Assembly: GCA_003249015.1 (NCBI GenBank)
Contig: QBLS01000002.1
Span: 186,001-250,000 of the forward strand
Length of the DNA: 64,000 nucleotides
DNA from: Pseudanabaena sp.
GTDB taxonomy: Bacteria > Cyanobacteriota > Cyanobacteriia > Pseudanabaenales > Pseudanabaenaceae
Direction: 5' to 3'
Shown in pieces: positions 1-9,460 of this stretch (position 1 is its first letter; each line of letters begins with the position of its first letter). The notes below the pieces were generated by a model, which was not told the DNA's origin, made no database searches, and worked only from the letters and a program-made list of their open reading frames with translations. Both the position numbers and the translations under genes were made by a program.

Positions 1-1
1 A

Positions 2-1489
2 TGGGTCGCCCGTGACATTAGCGATCGCAAATTATTTGAGCAACAACTTAAGCAATCAAAACAAATTGCCGAAGCTGCTAGTCAAGCGAAGGGCCATTTT
101 TTGGCAAGTATGAGTCATGAGTTGCGAACACCGCTCAATGCCATTCTCGGCTTTACACAATTAATTATTCGCGATAGCACCCTCAAAGACAATCATCGTT
201 CCTATCTCAAAATCATCCATGAAAGCGGCGAACATTTACTAGAGCTGATTAACGATGTACTGGATATGTCAAAAATCGAATCTGGACGCATTTCTCTTAA
301 TATAACCAGCTTTGATCTTTACCATCTTCTTGAAACCCTTGAAAAAATGTTTCGACTGCGAGCTAGTGAGAAGAAGTTAGACTTGATATTTAGGCGATCG
401 CCCTCAATTCCCCAGTGGATTAGTACTGATGAAGGCAAATTACGTCAGATTTTAATCAATCTATTGAGTAATGCCATTAAATTTACAGCTATTGGTTCCG
501 TAACCCTATCGATAGAATTAGCTACAGAAAACACCTTGCGATTTATTGTCAAAGATACTGGTGTTGGTATTCCTAAAGATTATTTGGATAAAATATTTGA
601 ACCTTTTGAGCAGACTGAAATCGGTAAACGAGCCACGGAAGGGACAGGGCTAGGGCTTTCGATCAGTCGCAAATTTGCCCAAATTATGGGTGGTGAAATT
701 GCGGTCAGCAGCAAAGTAGGAGAGGGCAGCCAGTTTGTAGTTGATCTACCCGTGAAAATATCTGAGTCGGTAGTCAGTTCCCAATTTTTAGCCGATCGCT
801 ATGTGATCGGTTTAGCGCCAAGTCAGCCCCAATATCGAATTCTAGTAGTTGAAGATCGTTGGGAAAGTCGCCACTTGCTAGTCAAAATCTTAGAGGAGGT
901 GGGCTTTCAGGTGCGGGAAGCAGAAAATGGTGCTGAGGCGATCGCTATTTGGGAAGAATGGGAACCCCATCTAATCTGGATGGATATGCGAATGCCAGTT
1001 ATGGATGGATATGAAGCAACTCGTCAAATCAAATCCCATTTAAAAGGGCAAGCCACCGTCATTATTGCCCTAACCGCTAGTGCGCTAGAAGAGGAAAGAA
1101 CCATCATTCTCTCCGCAGGCTGTGATGATTTTGTGCGTAAACCTTTTCGCGAAGCTCTTATATTTAATAAACTAGCTGAATATTTGGGAGTAACTTATAC
1201 TTACGAGGAAGAGGGCAGCGACCCATCAAGAATTAATCGATCCGATGATATGGAAGTAGTTGAGGTTGTCCTTACCAAGCAACTAAAGCAAAGTCCTAAG
1301 GGTTGGATTAAACAACTGCAACAAGCTGCAATGCTAGCGGATAATGACTTAATTACAGAATTACTCAAAGAAGTTCCTAGCAGTAACCCTTTACTAATTC
1401 AGTCTTTAATCAGTCTTGTCGATAATTTTTGTTACAATCAAATTATGGCTGCCACAGCTAAAGCACTTGAGCAGATGTCCGAATCATGA
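2..1489 (+). CDS. Hybrid sensor histidine kinase, 5' end outside window
   Basis: The reading frame is open from base 2, so the true start lies upstream. The first residues ([18 protein letters not shown]) are the typical exit of a PAS domain leading into a coiled coil. Next come a HisKA H-box (MSHELRTPLN, His codon at 116-118), a HATPase_c domain (NLLSNAIKFT, DTGVGIP, GTGLGLSISRKFAQ) and a receiver domain (LVVED, WMDMRMPVMDG, VRKPF) with its phospho-Asp and Lys present. About 100 C-terminal residues follow without an HPt histidine. It should autophosphorylate and pass phosphate to its own receiver. Its stop overlaps the next start as ATGA, so it is translationally coupled to the c-di-GMP protein downstream, a likely partner. 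The signal it senses lies outside the window. Confidence 0.92.
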   Translation, partial: WVARDISDRKLFEQQLKQSKQIAEAASQAKGHFLASMSHELRTPLNAILGFTQLIIRDSTLKDNHRSYLKIIHESGEHLLELINDVLDMSKIESGRISLNITSFDLYHLLETLEKMFRLRASEKKLDLIFRRSPSIPQWISTDEGKLRQILINLLSNAIKFTAIGSVTLSIELATENTLRFIVKDTGVGIPKDYLDKIFEPFEQTEIGKRATEGTGLGLSISRKFAQIMGGEIAVSSKVGEGSQFVVDLPVKISESVVSSQFLADRYVIGLAPSQPQYRILVVEDRWESRHLLVKILEEVGFQVREAENGAEAIAIWEEWEPHLIWMDMRMPVMDGYEATRQIKSHLKGQATVIIALTASALEEERTIILSAGCDDFVRKPFREALIFNKLAEYLGVTYTYEEEGSDPSRINRSDDMEVVEVVLTKQLKQSPKGWIKQLQQAAMLADNDLITELLKEVPSSNPLLIQSLISLVDNFCYNQIMAATAKALEQMSES

Positions 1490-3285
1490 CAACTAAAAAC
1501 TATAGCGGTGACATTTTAATTGTTGATGACACACCTAATAATCTTCGTTTTTTGTCAACTACCTTGACAGAACAAGGTTATAAGGTGCGAAGTGTCACCG
1601 ATGGACTCATGGCTTTAACAGTTGCACAAGCTGCCAATCCAGATTTGATCTTGCTAGATATCATGATGCCAAATATCGATGGCTATGAAGTATGTCAACG
1701 TCTTAAGGCTAATGAACAAACCCATGATATTCCAGTAATTTTTTTGAGTGCCTTGGATGAAGTGATCGACAAGGTCAAAGCCTTTAGTGTGGGGGGGGTG
1801 GACTACATTACCAAACCATTTCAATTGGATGAAGTCCTTGCGCGGATACAGACTCACCTCAGTTTAAGGGCGGCTCAAAAAGAAATCAGTCAACTGAATG
1901 CAGAGCTAGAGCAGCGAGTCAGGCAACGAACAGCCCAATTAGAACAGGAAATATCAGAACGCCTACAAGCCCAAGAAAGACTTCTCCATCTTGCGCTACA
2001 CGATGTCCTGACAGGGCTACCCAATCGCACATGGTTTATGAAAAGGCTAGAACAGATTTTGCAACAGGTAAGCCAAAGACCCTGTTACCAGTTTGCGGTA
2101 CTTTTTCTGGACTGCGATCGCTTCCAGTCTGTAAATGACTCATTGGGGCATTTGGTTGGCGATCAGTTATTAGTATCGATCGCCCGCCGCATTGAGCTAT
2201 GCCTGCGTCCAGATACGACCTTTTGTCGATTGGGGGGTGATGAGTTCACAATTTTATTGCAAGATGTAGACTCCAGTGCCGAGCCAGTCAGTCTCGCCAA
2301 TAAAATTCTTAAGGAATTGGCAGCTCCTTTTCAAGTCGGCTCCTATCAAGTATTTACCAATGTCAGCATCGGCATTGTGATGGGAAGTGATCTTTACAAG
2401 CAACCTGAGCATATTTTACGGGATGCTGATACCGCTATGTATCGAGCTAAGGCAAATGGAAAAGCTTGCTATCAGATCTTTGAGCAGCCTATGCATAGCC
2501 ACGCATTGCACAATTTTCAACTAGAGTCTGAGTTGAGGGTTGCCCTCGAACAAAATCAACTTGAAGCATACTATCAGCCCATAGTTGCGATCGCTGATCG
2601 TAAGATCTCTTCCTTTGAGGCTTTGGTGCGTTGGCATCACCCACAGGTGGGATTGGTCGCTCCCAATAGTTTTATTCCGATTGCTGAAGAAATGGGTGCG
2701 GTGGTAGCGATCGATTTGATTGTATTGCGCCAAGCTTGCCAGCAATTAAAAAACTGGCAAAATGAAGGACTGGTTGATAGCACCGTGACCATGAGTGTCA
2801 ATCTATCAGTTCGACATTTTATGACTTTTGATTTATTGAAACAGATTGATTTAATTCTTAAAGAAACTGGAATAGATGGCAGTTCGCTCAGACTGGAGAT
2901 TACAGAAAGCGCGATTATGGAGAATGCTGAACTTGCAGCGAGAATTATTGAACAGTTGCAGCATCGTCATATCCAATTAAGTATTGATGATTTTGGAACA
3001 GGCTATTCTTCTCTTAGTTATCTTCATCGCTTACCTATTGATCAATTAAAGATAGATCGTTCATTTATTATCCGCATTGGCAAGAATGGCGAGAATACAG
3101 AAATTATCACTGCGATCATTGCTCTTGCAAAAAGTTTAAATATGTCAGTGATTGCTGAGGGTGTAGATACATATGAGCAGTTAGATCACTTAAACAAGTT
3201 AGATTGCAAATTTTGCCAAGGCTATATTTTCTCTAAACCAGTTGATGCTAGTACTGCTAGAAATCTATTAATATCTGGCTTTTAG
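1486..3285 (+). CDS. Response regulator REC-GGDEF-EAL, c-di-GMP turnover
   Basis: A receiver domain (about residues 8-125: IVDDTPNN, LLDIMMPNIDG, ITKPF) is followed by a coiled coil, a GGDEF domain with intact GGDEF at 250-254, and an EAL domain with intact EAL at 378-380 plus DDFGTGYSSL and QGYIFSKP. Both diguanylate cyclase and phosphodiesterase signatures look complete. The inhibitory RxxD site in front of GGDEF reads RPDT, so product inhibition may be weak. It overlaps the upstream hybrid kinase by 4 bp, which suggests that kinase controls the receiver. A run of eight G lies within the receiver at 1791-1798. The last codons form one arm of a long palindrome. Confidence 0.93.
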   Translation: MTTKNYSGDILIVDDTPNNLRFLSTTLTEQGYKVRSVTDGLMALTVAQAANPDLILLDIMMPNIDGYEVCQRLKANEQTHDIPVIFLSALDEVIDKVKAFSVGGVDYITKPFQLDEVLARIQTHLSLRAAQKEISQLNAELEQRVRQRTAQLEQEISERLQAQERLLHLALHDVLTGLPNRTWFMKRLEQILQQVSQRPCYQFAVLFLDCDRFQSVNDSLGHLVGDQLLVSIARRIELCLRPDTTFCRLGGDEFTILLQDVDSSAEPVSLANKILKELAAPFQVGSYQVFTNVSIGIVMGSDLYKQPEHILRDADTAMYRAKANGKACYQIFEQPMHSHALHNFQLESELRVALEQNQLEAYYQPIVAIADRKISSFEALVRWHHPQVGLVAPNSFIPIAEEMGAVVAIDLIVLRQACQQLKNWQNEGLVDSTVTMSVNLSVRHFMTFDLLKQIDLILKETGIDGSSLRLEITESAIMENAELAARIIEQLQHRHIQLSIDDFGTGYSSLSYLHRLPIDQLKIDRSFIIRIGKNGENTEIITAIIALAKSLNMSVIAEGVDTYEQLDHLNKLDCKFCQGYIFSKPVDASTARNLLISGF

Positions 3286-3343
3286 AATCAACAAAGTAAT
3301 GTCGGCGCGTTGCGCCGACATTACTTTGTTGATTCTAAAAGCC
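3277..3343. repeat. 67-bp palindrome over stop codon
   Basis: Perfect inverted repeat with 32-nt arms and loop gtt. The apex is GCGC-gtt-GCGC. The left arm includes the last codons and stop of the GGDEF-EAL gene. Its outer AAAAGCC is shared with the next palindrome. Terminator-like for transcripts from the left. Confidence 0.9.
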
Positions 3344-3393
3344 CAGAATATAAGTGGTGGCGCATTGCGCCACCACTTATATTCTGGGCTTTT
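3337..3393. repeat. 57-bp palindrome, GC-att-GC apex
   Basis: Perfect arms of about 27 nt around loop att, overlapping the preceding palindrome by 7 bp. AAAA and TTTT lie at the outer ends, so it could terminate transcription on either strand. Confidence 0.9.
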
Positions 3394-3485
3394 GCTTTGC
3401 CATAAGTATAGCTTTTTCAAATAAGAGTTAGGGCTTCGACGCTTCTCAAGATTTAAAATCACTATAACTAGGTGCAAGTAAAGAT

Positions 3486-3539
3486 AAAAACTAGATTTAA
3501 GACCTGAGGCGATCGCCTCAGGTCTTAAATCTAGTTTTT
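3486..3539. repeat. 54-bp perfect palindrome centred on HIP1
   Basis: Perfect inverted repeat without a loop. The centre is GCGATCGC at 3509-3516. The flanks are AAAAACTAG and CTAGTTTTT. It differs from the loop-bearing palindromes in this window. Confidence 0.9.
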
Positions 3540-3665
3540 GCCTATGTTTAGTTACTTATTAATTGCTTTAAATAGGAGTGGAAAAAGCAAGAATATTTAA
3601 AGTTAGTCAATTATATTAACGCTTTAATTAACACATTAATTATTAACTTTTTAATAGTTATGGTT

Positions 3666-3695
3666 AGTTTAAGTTTCAATTTATTTTTGGTTAAG
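3666..3695 (-). promoter_or_regulatory. Possible Pho box upstream of PhoX-like gene
   Basis: Read on the reverse strand, CTTAACCA (3695-3688) and CTTAAACT (3673-3666) are exactly 22 bp apart, twice the 11-bp period of cyanobacterial SphR/PhoB boxes. The middle octamer (ATAAATTG) is poor. The region is AT-rich, so chance is a real alternative. The downstream gene is phosphatase-like, which makes the match more interesting. Confidence 0.3.
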
Positions 3696-3859
3696 AAATG
3701 AATAAGTTTTGGCTATATCTTATGTGATTAAAAAATATTTATTAAGTAATTATTCAATGTGTTTAGGCATACTTAGGTTTTTGGAAATGTTATGACAATA
3801 TCCATCCAAGTCGAATTCTCGATAATTAAGTCTTCGGATAGATAAAATGCAAGGAAACT

Positions 3860-6094
3860 ATGACAGGCTTCACTTTTGATACGACTGCGCCCTCTCAAGT
3901 CAAAGGGCTTAACAATTGGAAAGTTGACCCAATTTTTACCGTTGGCGAAAAAATTGGAGACTATGTTCCCCCTGGTATTCTTGACGGTATCGGTGCATTC
4001 TCTCTCAATGACACCACTGTTCGCTTGCTTGTCAATCACGAGCTAGGTAACACAGTTGGATACAAGTATTCTCTAGCTAATGGCACTCAATTGGCTGGAG
4101 CAAGAGTCAGTTATTTTGATGTAGATAAGCGTACATTTCAAATTACTAACTCAGGTTTAGCTTACGACAAGGTCATCAACCGTAAAGGTGAAGTAGTTGA
4201 CGCTGCTTCAGACTTGGAATTTGGTGGTTTTGCAAGATTCTGTTCTGCTGCGTTATTTGAAGCCAATGGCTTTGGTTCTAATAAAGGTTTTGCCGATCGC
4301 ATCTTCTTCACTGGTGAAGAAAATGATGGTGGTACTGAATTTGCTTTAGACACAGCAACTAATACCTTGTATGCCCTTCCTTGGTTGGGACGTGCTGCTT
4401 GGGAAAACGTCACTGAATTAGATACAGGCACAACTAACAAAGTCGCAATTTTAGTCGGCGACGATCGCGATCCAGCACCTTTAATCCTTTATGTAGGTAC
4501 AAAAACCGCTGGTGGTTTCCTAGAACGCAATGGTTTAGCTAATGGTGAATTGTTTGTATGGGTTGCTGATGACCCCACCAATGCTAACGATGCGATCGAG
4601 GCAGATCCTCGTAACTTCGCAGGTTCAAACAACAGCACCAAGGGTCGATTCGTTAAGATCGACTACTACCGTCCTGACCTTGCTAACACAGCAGTTGATG
4701 GTGCTGACTCAGGTACTAGTATCCAAGACGAACTCGGTTACGATGCCCAAGGCTTCGCTACCCAAGCCCAACAAGACAAGCTAGCTGCTGATGTAAAAGC
4801 TTTCCTCTTCTCTCGTCCTGAAGACGTTGCTACCAATCCTTTTGATGGAACCCAAGCTGTTTTAGCTTCCACTGGTAGAGAATCCATTTTTGGAGGAGCT
4901 GATACTTGGGGTACTACCTACAAGATTGATGTTGACTTCGCTGGACTTGCTAGCGGCGTTATCAATGCTGATGCAACCATCCTTTATGACGGCAACGAAG
5001 CAGATAAGAGAGACTTCGGTCTGCGTAGCCCTGACAACTTAGATTGGGCAGACGATGGCAAGATCTATATCCAAGAAGATCGTGCTATCTCGTCGACCTT
5101 ATTTGGTGCTACCTCTAAGCAAGAAACTTCTATCTTTAGACTTGATCCTTCCGCCGCTAACCCTTCCTCGACTTTGACCCGCATTGGGCAAGTCGATCGC
5201 TCCGCCGTTCCTACAGGACAAGTTGACTCTAACCCTGCTGACCTTGGCAACTGGGAAACCTCTGGTATTTTGGATGTTTCTTCTTTGTTCGGTAACAATG
5301 CTGGCGAACTGTTCATTTTTGATGTACAAGCTGGAACCATCAACAACGGCACAATTATCACTGCCACTAACATTGATGGCGACGGTAATGGCACAGCAAC
5401 TGCTAACGAAAACCTCGTTCGTGGTGGTCAGCTATCATTCTTGATTGCTCCTACAGCTACCCTCATCCAAAGCTCTACTCTCGTTGGCGGCGCAAGCACA
5501 GGCGATGACTTTGTTGAAGCTGGTATCACCACAGGATTTGACGGTGTTAAAGACATCGTTTTCGCTGGTGCTGGTAGCGACTTAGTTGATAGCCAAATTG
5601 GTGGCGTTTTGGCTAGCGGAAACCGCATCGACACTGGTAGCGGTGCTGACACAATCTTCATTGCCAATAACGATCGCGCCTTTGGTGGATCAGGTGCTGA
5701 TGAGTTCTTTGCTCAAGGCGTAAGCGGCTTCCGCGTCTCTGGCGGCGCTGGTGATGACACCTTCTTTGTTGCTGATAGCAGCAATGGTCGTGTATTAGGC
5801 GGCGAAGGTAATGACAAGATCTTCATCTCTGGCAACCTCGGCGGCGGCAACCTGCTATCTGGTGGCGCTGGTGCTGACCAATTCTGGATCTTCGGTGGTG
5901 ACTTCCCTGCTAGCAGCAATACCGTTACTGACTTTGTAGCTGGTACTGATGTAATTGGCTTCCAAGGAGCAAGCTTCGGCTTTGCTGACTTGGTTCGCAA
6001 TGGCAACACCATTGCCTTCGGTGGCAACACGATCGCGACCTTCACAGGCGTTGACACTGCTAGCTTAACCGCAGCAAACTTCGCATTTATCTAA
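3860..6094 (+). CDS. PhoX/DUF839-like exoprotein with RTX-like C-terminus
   Basis: 744 residues. The first 520 or so resemble the DUF839/PhoX phosphatase family (LLVNHELG, RFCSAALF, FTGEENDGG, a six-bladed propeller-like spread of WAD/GKIY segments). About residues 540-740 hold hemolysin-type glycine/aspartate repeats (GGSGADEF, GGAGDDTFF, GGEGNDKIF, GGAGADQFW). There is no N-terminal signal peptide, consistent with type I secretion through the C-terminal repeats. The likely role is an extracellular Ca-dependent phosphomonoesterase; activity is inferred only. The start is supported by AAGGA at 3851-3855, four bases before the ATG. A phytase-like exoprotein follows. No secretion genes are in the window. 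Confidence 0.72.
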   Translation: MTGFTFDTTAPSQVKGLNNWKVDPIFTVGEKIGDYVPPGILDGIGAFSLNDTTVRLLVNHELGNTVGYKYSLANGTQLAGARVSYFDVDKRTFQITNSGLAYDKVINRKGEVVDAASDLEFGGFARFCSAALFEANGFGSNKGFADRIFFTGEENDGGTEFALDTATNTLYALPWLGRAAWENVTELDTGTTNKVAILVGDDRDPAPLILYVGTKTAGGFLERNGLANGELFVWVADDPTNANDAIEADPRNFAGSNNSTKGRFVKIDYYRPDLANTAVDGADSGTSIQDELGYDAQGFATQAQQDKLAADVKAFLFSRPEDVATNPFDGTQAVLASTGRESIFGGADTWGTTYKIDVDFAGLASGVINADATILYDGNEADKRDFGLRSPDNLDWADDGKIYIQEDRAISSTLFGATSKQETSIFRLDPSAANPSSTLTRIGQVDRSAVPTGQVDSNPADLGNWETSGILDVSSLFGNNAGELFIFDVQAGTINNGTIITATNIDGDGNGTATANENLVRGGQLSFLIAPTATLIQSSTLVGGASTGDDFVEAGITTGFDGVKDIVFAGAGSDLVDSQIGGVLASGNRIDTGSGADTIFIANNDRAFGGSGADEFFAQGVSGFRVSGGAGDDTFFVADSSNGRVLGGEGNDKIFISGNLGGGNLLSGGAGADQFWIFGGDFPASSNTVTDFVAGTDVIGFQGASFGFADLVRNGNTIAFGGNTIATFTGVDTASLTAANFAFI

Positions 6095-6104
6095 GTAGCC
6101 AAAT

Positions 6105-6139
6105 ATTCTATTCTGCTCGCTCGGTGGGCAGGATAGAAT
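6105..6139. repeat. Imperfect hairpin after PhoX-like gene
   Basis: Arms ATTCTATTCTGC and GCAGGATAGAAT pair with one G-T. There is no T tract, so it is more likely a stabilising 3' hairpin than a terminator. Confidence 0.5.
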
Positions 6140-6208
6140 TTGATACTAGATGCTGCGTTCTTCAGATACAGACAAGTATCTGACCAATGATGATTATTGA
6201 CATGGCAT

Positions 6209-6263
6209 GACAAACCTTCTCAAAACTATCTTTAATTGGTGGTTTTGAATGGTTTGTCTTTTT
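6209..6263 (+). terminator. Candidate intrinsic terminator
   Basis: GACAAACC (6209-6216) pairs with GGTTTGTC (6251-6258), and an inner CAAAAC/GTTTTG pair lies across an internal loop. TTTTT follows. It separates the PhoX-like gene from the next exoprotein gene, so the two are probably transcribed separately. Confidence 0.55.
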
Positions 6264-6324
6264 GAGTAATTAGAGTTTGCGATCGCATGATCTGCGCTTT
6301 AAAAAAAATACAGAGGATAAATTA

Positions 6325-9300
6325 ATGGCAATTGTTAACGGAACACCCGACAGCGACTTTCTTGATAGCGTCTTTGATGGCGATGCGGCTGGCGGGAATA
6401 CCCTTAATGGTGGCGGTGGCAATGACTTGCTATTTGCATTCACCAATGATCAACTTTTTGGCGAAGCTGGAGATGACGAGCTAAGCGCCACAGATGGCAA
6501 TGGTGGCAACAAGCTATCGGGTGGTGAGGGCAATGACACAATTTTTGCATCCTTCAATGACACTGTGTCTGGTGACGCAGGCAATGACACAATCTTTGGC
6601 GGACTAGGCGGCAATACTATTTCTGGTGGACTTGGGCGTGATATTTTCTGGATTGCAAATGTTGATCTTCCAGCCAATCCCAACACCATTAACGATTTCA
6701 ATCCCATTGTTGACACGATTCGCGTTGATCTAGCGGGCGTAACTCAGCTTAGCGACTTGTCGATTACTCAAAGTACAACTGACGCAATCATTAGTCGTAA
6801 TGGCACTCAGCTAGCAATTATCAAAAATACAGCGATCGCCAATCTCACGGCTACTAATGTCGTATTTGGCACTACGGCTCCAAACAATCCCACTGTTAAT
6901 GTCGCTCCTGCGATCGCGCCTGTAACCTTCAGCATCAATGAAAATTCGGCTGTTGACACCTTAGTGGGTAAAGTTACAGCTACTGATGACAATTTAGCGG
7001 CTGGGGACAAGCTAAAGTTCTCAATCACAGGCGGCAATAATGACCTCAATGCTAATGGCGTTGCTCCATTTAGTATCGATCCGATCACAGGCGAAATCAA
7101 AGTAACCGATCGCGGGGATCTAGACTTTGAACGTAATGCCAGCATCAATGTCCGAGTCCGAGTTAGCGATGCGGATAATCTATTTAACGAAGCTCAGGTC
7201 ACAGTTGCCCTCAATGATGTTGCGGAAGCAACCCCACTTCCTTTTAAACTGACCAACTTTGAATTTGATAACCGACCCAAGCTCGGCACAACCTCCAAGG
7301 GAGATGATATTCTTCTCGGTGGACTGTCGGGACTATTTTTTGTCGGAACTGCCGCTAATGGCAACTTGAAATTTGTTGCTAATACCGATCGCGGTCCCAA
7401 TGGCAATCCTACTGGTCAAAACCGTCCTTTCCTATTGCCAGACTTTCAACCAGAGATCGTCAGCTTTGAGCTAAACCGCACCACAGGCAAAATCGAGATT
7501 ACCAAAAGAACAGGCTTGTTTAGAGCCGATGGTGTCACCAAGCTAACAGGCTTACCCAACTTGCAAGCAGGAGCGGGCGGAACTGCCTATACTGATGAAG
7601 TTGGCGTAGACCTTGATAACAACGTTCTCAATAACGATCCCCTCGGTGCTGATCTAGAAGGGATTGTCATTGATGCAAGCGGCAATTATTGGCTAGTAGA
7701 TGAATATCGCCCCGCCATTTATCAATTTGATGTCAATGGCAAATTGTTAGATCGCTTCATTCCCATTGGTACAGCAGCAGCTCCAAACCCTGACGCAGCC
7801 GCAGGCACCTTTGGAACCGAAGTACTGCCAGCCGTCTATGCTCAACGCCGCAACAATCGTGGATTTGAAGCCGTAGCGATCGAAGGTAACAAGCTCTATG
7901 CTTTCATTCAGAGTGCGATCGACAATCCCGATGTCACCAATGACAGCACATCTAGTAACTCTCGCAATCTGAGAATTCTTGAATTTGATATTGTCACTAA
8001 AGCGGTCACGGCGGAATATCTCTACATCCTTGACAATGTGACTGGTGCTGGCACTGCTAAAACTGACAAGATTGGCGATGCGGTATCCCTTGGCAATGGG
8101 AAGTTTGCAGTAGTAGAGCGCGATGATCGTTCCACCACTGAATCTAATAAATTGATCTATGAGATTGATTTGAAGAACGCCACCAACATTAATAATTCTG
8201 CAAATTTAGCGGCTCTGCCTACTGGTAAAACCATTGAGCAGCTATCTCCTGCCGAATTGCTTGCCGCTAACATCAAGTCGGTCAACAAAACCCTCATCGC
8301 CAATGCAGCTAAGTTTGGCTACACAGGCGTTGAGAAACTAGAAGGGCTTGCCTTGATTGCTCCAAATGCCTATGCGTTAATCAATGACAATGACTTCAGT
8401 ACCGACGTTCCTGTAAAACTAGGCATCCTCGAAACACCACTGCAACTGACCAACAACAATGGAACTATCACGATCGGCGGTGGTGGTAGCAATAGACCGA
8501 CGATTTCCTTCTCGATTAAAGGGGTTGGTGCTGGATTGGTGAGTGAGCTGGGTCTGTTTATTGTTGATGATGACGCAGGTACAATTGACGGCAGCAGTCC
8601 TGATGATGACGACTATGCGGAAAAAGCTCTAGGTCGTGCCAAAGTGATTTTTTCCGTGATTAGCAACAATCCTAACGGATTTACCGCCGAAGGATTGGAA
8701 AGAATTTTGGGCTTTGACGTAAGTACAAAATTCCGCTTCTTTAGCATCAACGACAGAACTACGACAACCGACTTGATCTTAAAGTCAAAATCTTTCGAGA
8801 AAGTGACCTTCTCAAGTGTTACCAGTCTCAACTTCCAAGAGCTAACTACTACTTCTTTCAGCATCAGTTTTAACAATCTTGTTATTAATGCTCAAGCTGG
8901 CACAGAGAGCATTGCTTTAGGGACTGGGCTGCAAGACAACAGAGAAGGTGAGGTGATTGATTTGAGGAGTGGTTTTGATGCGACTCTATTTCCTAAAGTC
9001 GAAGCAACATTCACTCTCAATCGTGAAGCAGCCTTTAATAATTTTATTGGTTTTTATAAGGTTGAGAACGCCGCTGGTGACATCAGAAGATCCGATGGCT
9101 CAATCGTAAAGGTTGGTAGCTCTGGCTATACTCAAGCCGCAATTAGTAGTCGAGTTGCTGGTATCGACTTGACAGTTGACAATCAAACTACTCGCGCAAC
9201 AACGGGTATCTTTGAGGCGGGCTCAATCTTTGCTCCATTTATTGTTGTCAATGGTAATCCCAGTGCCATTTTAGACAATAACCCCAATAATGACCCAGCC

Positions 9301-9453
9301 GTTTACTTCTCCTATCTAGGTGCAAACTCTGACGGGATCGACCATGTGCGCCTATTGGGTAATAACACCTTTGGATTTGAAGATTTGCCTAGAGGCGGCG
9401 ACTTTGATTACAACGACATTATTGTTAATATCAAATTGAAGCCCATCGCGTAA
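6325..9453 (+). CDS. Exoprotein: RTX repeats, cadherin-like, phytase-like esterase, DUF4114
   Basis: 1042 residues from the ATG at 6325, preceded by AGAGGA at 6312-6317; the longer frame from 6277 lacks a ribosome site. In order: RTX repeats (about 15-110: GGGGNDLLF, GGEGNDTIF, GDAGNDTIFGG), a cadherin-like domain (about 195-300: INENSAVDTLVGKVTATD, SIDPITGEI, DFERN), an esterase-like-activity-of-phytase domain (about 305-720: ANTDRGPNG, DLEGIVID, RNNRGFEAVAI, KLEGLALI) and a C-terminal DUF4114 motif (FGFEDLPRGGDFDYNDII). There is no signal peptide, so it is probably exported by a type I system. With the preceding gene it suggests hydrolysis of external organic phosphate; substrate specificity is unknown. 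Confidence 0.75.
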   Translation: MAIVNGTPDSDFLDSVFDGDAAGGNTLNGGGGNDLLFAFTNDQLFGEAGDDELSATDGNGGNKLSGGEGNDTIFASFNDTVSGDAGNDTIFGGLGGNTISGGLGRDIFWIANVDLPANPNTINDFNPIVDTIRVDLAGVTQLSDLSITQSTTDAIISRNGTQLAIIKNTAIANLTATNVVFGTTAPNNPTVNVAPAIAPVTFSINENSAVDTLVGKVTATDDNLAAGDKLKFSITGGNNDLNANGVAPFSIDPITGEIKVTDRGDLDFERNASINVRVRVSDADNLFNEAQVTVALNDVAEATPLPFKLTNFEFDNRPKLGTTSKGDDILLGGLSGLFFVGTAANGNLKFVANTDRGPNGNPTGQNRPFLLPDFQPEIVSFELNRTTGKIEITKRTGLFRADGVTKLTGLPNLQAGAGGTAYTDEVGVDLDNNVLNNDPLGADLEGIVIDASGNYWLVDEYRPAIYQFDVNGKLLDRFIPIGTAAAPNPDAAAGTFGTEVLPAVYAQRRNNRGFEAVAIEGNKLYAFIQSAIDNPDVTNDSTSSNSRNLRILEFDIVTKAVTAEYLYILDNVTGAGTAKTDKIGDAVSLGNGKFAVVERDDRSTTESNKLIYEIDLKNATNINNSANLAALPTGKTIEQLSPAELLAANIKSVNKTLIANAAKFGYTGVEKLEGLALIAPNAYALINDNDFSTDVPVKLGILETPLQLTNNNGTITIGGGGSNRPTISFSIKGVGAGLVSELGLFIVDDDAGTIDGSSPDDDDYAEKALGRAKVIFSVISNNPNGFTAEGLERILGFDVSTKFRFFSINDRTTTTDLILKSKSFEKVTFSSVTSLNFQELTTTSFSISFNNLVINAQAGTESIALGTGLQDNREGEVIDLRSGFDATLFPKVEATFTLNREAAFNNFIGFYKVENAAGDIRRSDGSIVKVGSSGYTQAAISSRVAGIDLTVDNQTTRATTGIFEAGSIFAPFIVVNGNPSAILDNNPNNDPAVYFSYLGANSDGIDHVRLLGNNTFGFEDLPRGGDFDYNDIIVNIKLKPIA

Positions 9454-9460
9454 TACCAAA

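Larger units (their letters stand above)
3286..3859. other. 574-bp gap: palindromes, repeat fragment, AT-rich promoter region
   Basis: It holds three palindromes and a fragment of the second repeat family at about 3410-3442 (CAAATAAGAGTTAGGGCTTC). A very AT-rich stretch at 3590-3770 presumably contains the promoter of the PhoX-like gene. No convincing gene is seen; the reverse-strand open frames run through the palindromes. Confidence 0.7.

Noticed and set aside
3268-3477. 69-codon reverse frame after the GGDEF-EAL gene
   Set aside because: It runs through two palindromes and a repeat fragment; no independent support.
6277-6324. Upstream 16-codon extension of the phytase-like protein
   Set aside because: No ribosome site at 6277, whereas AGAGGA precedes the ATG at 6325.
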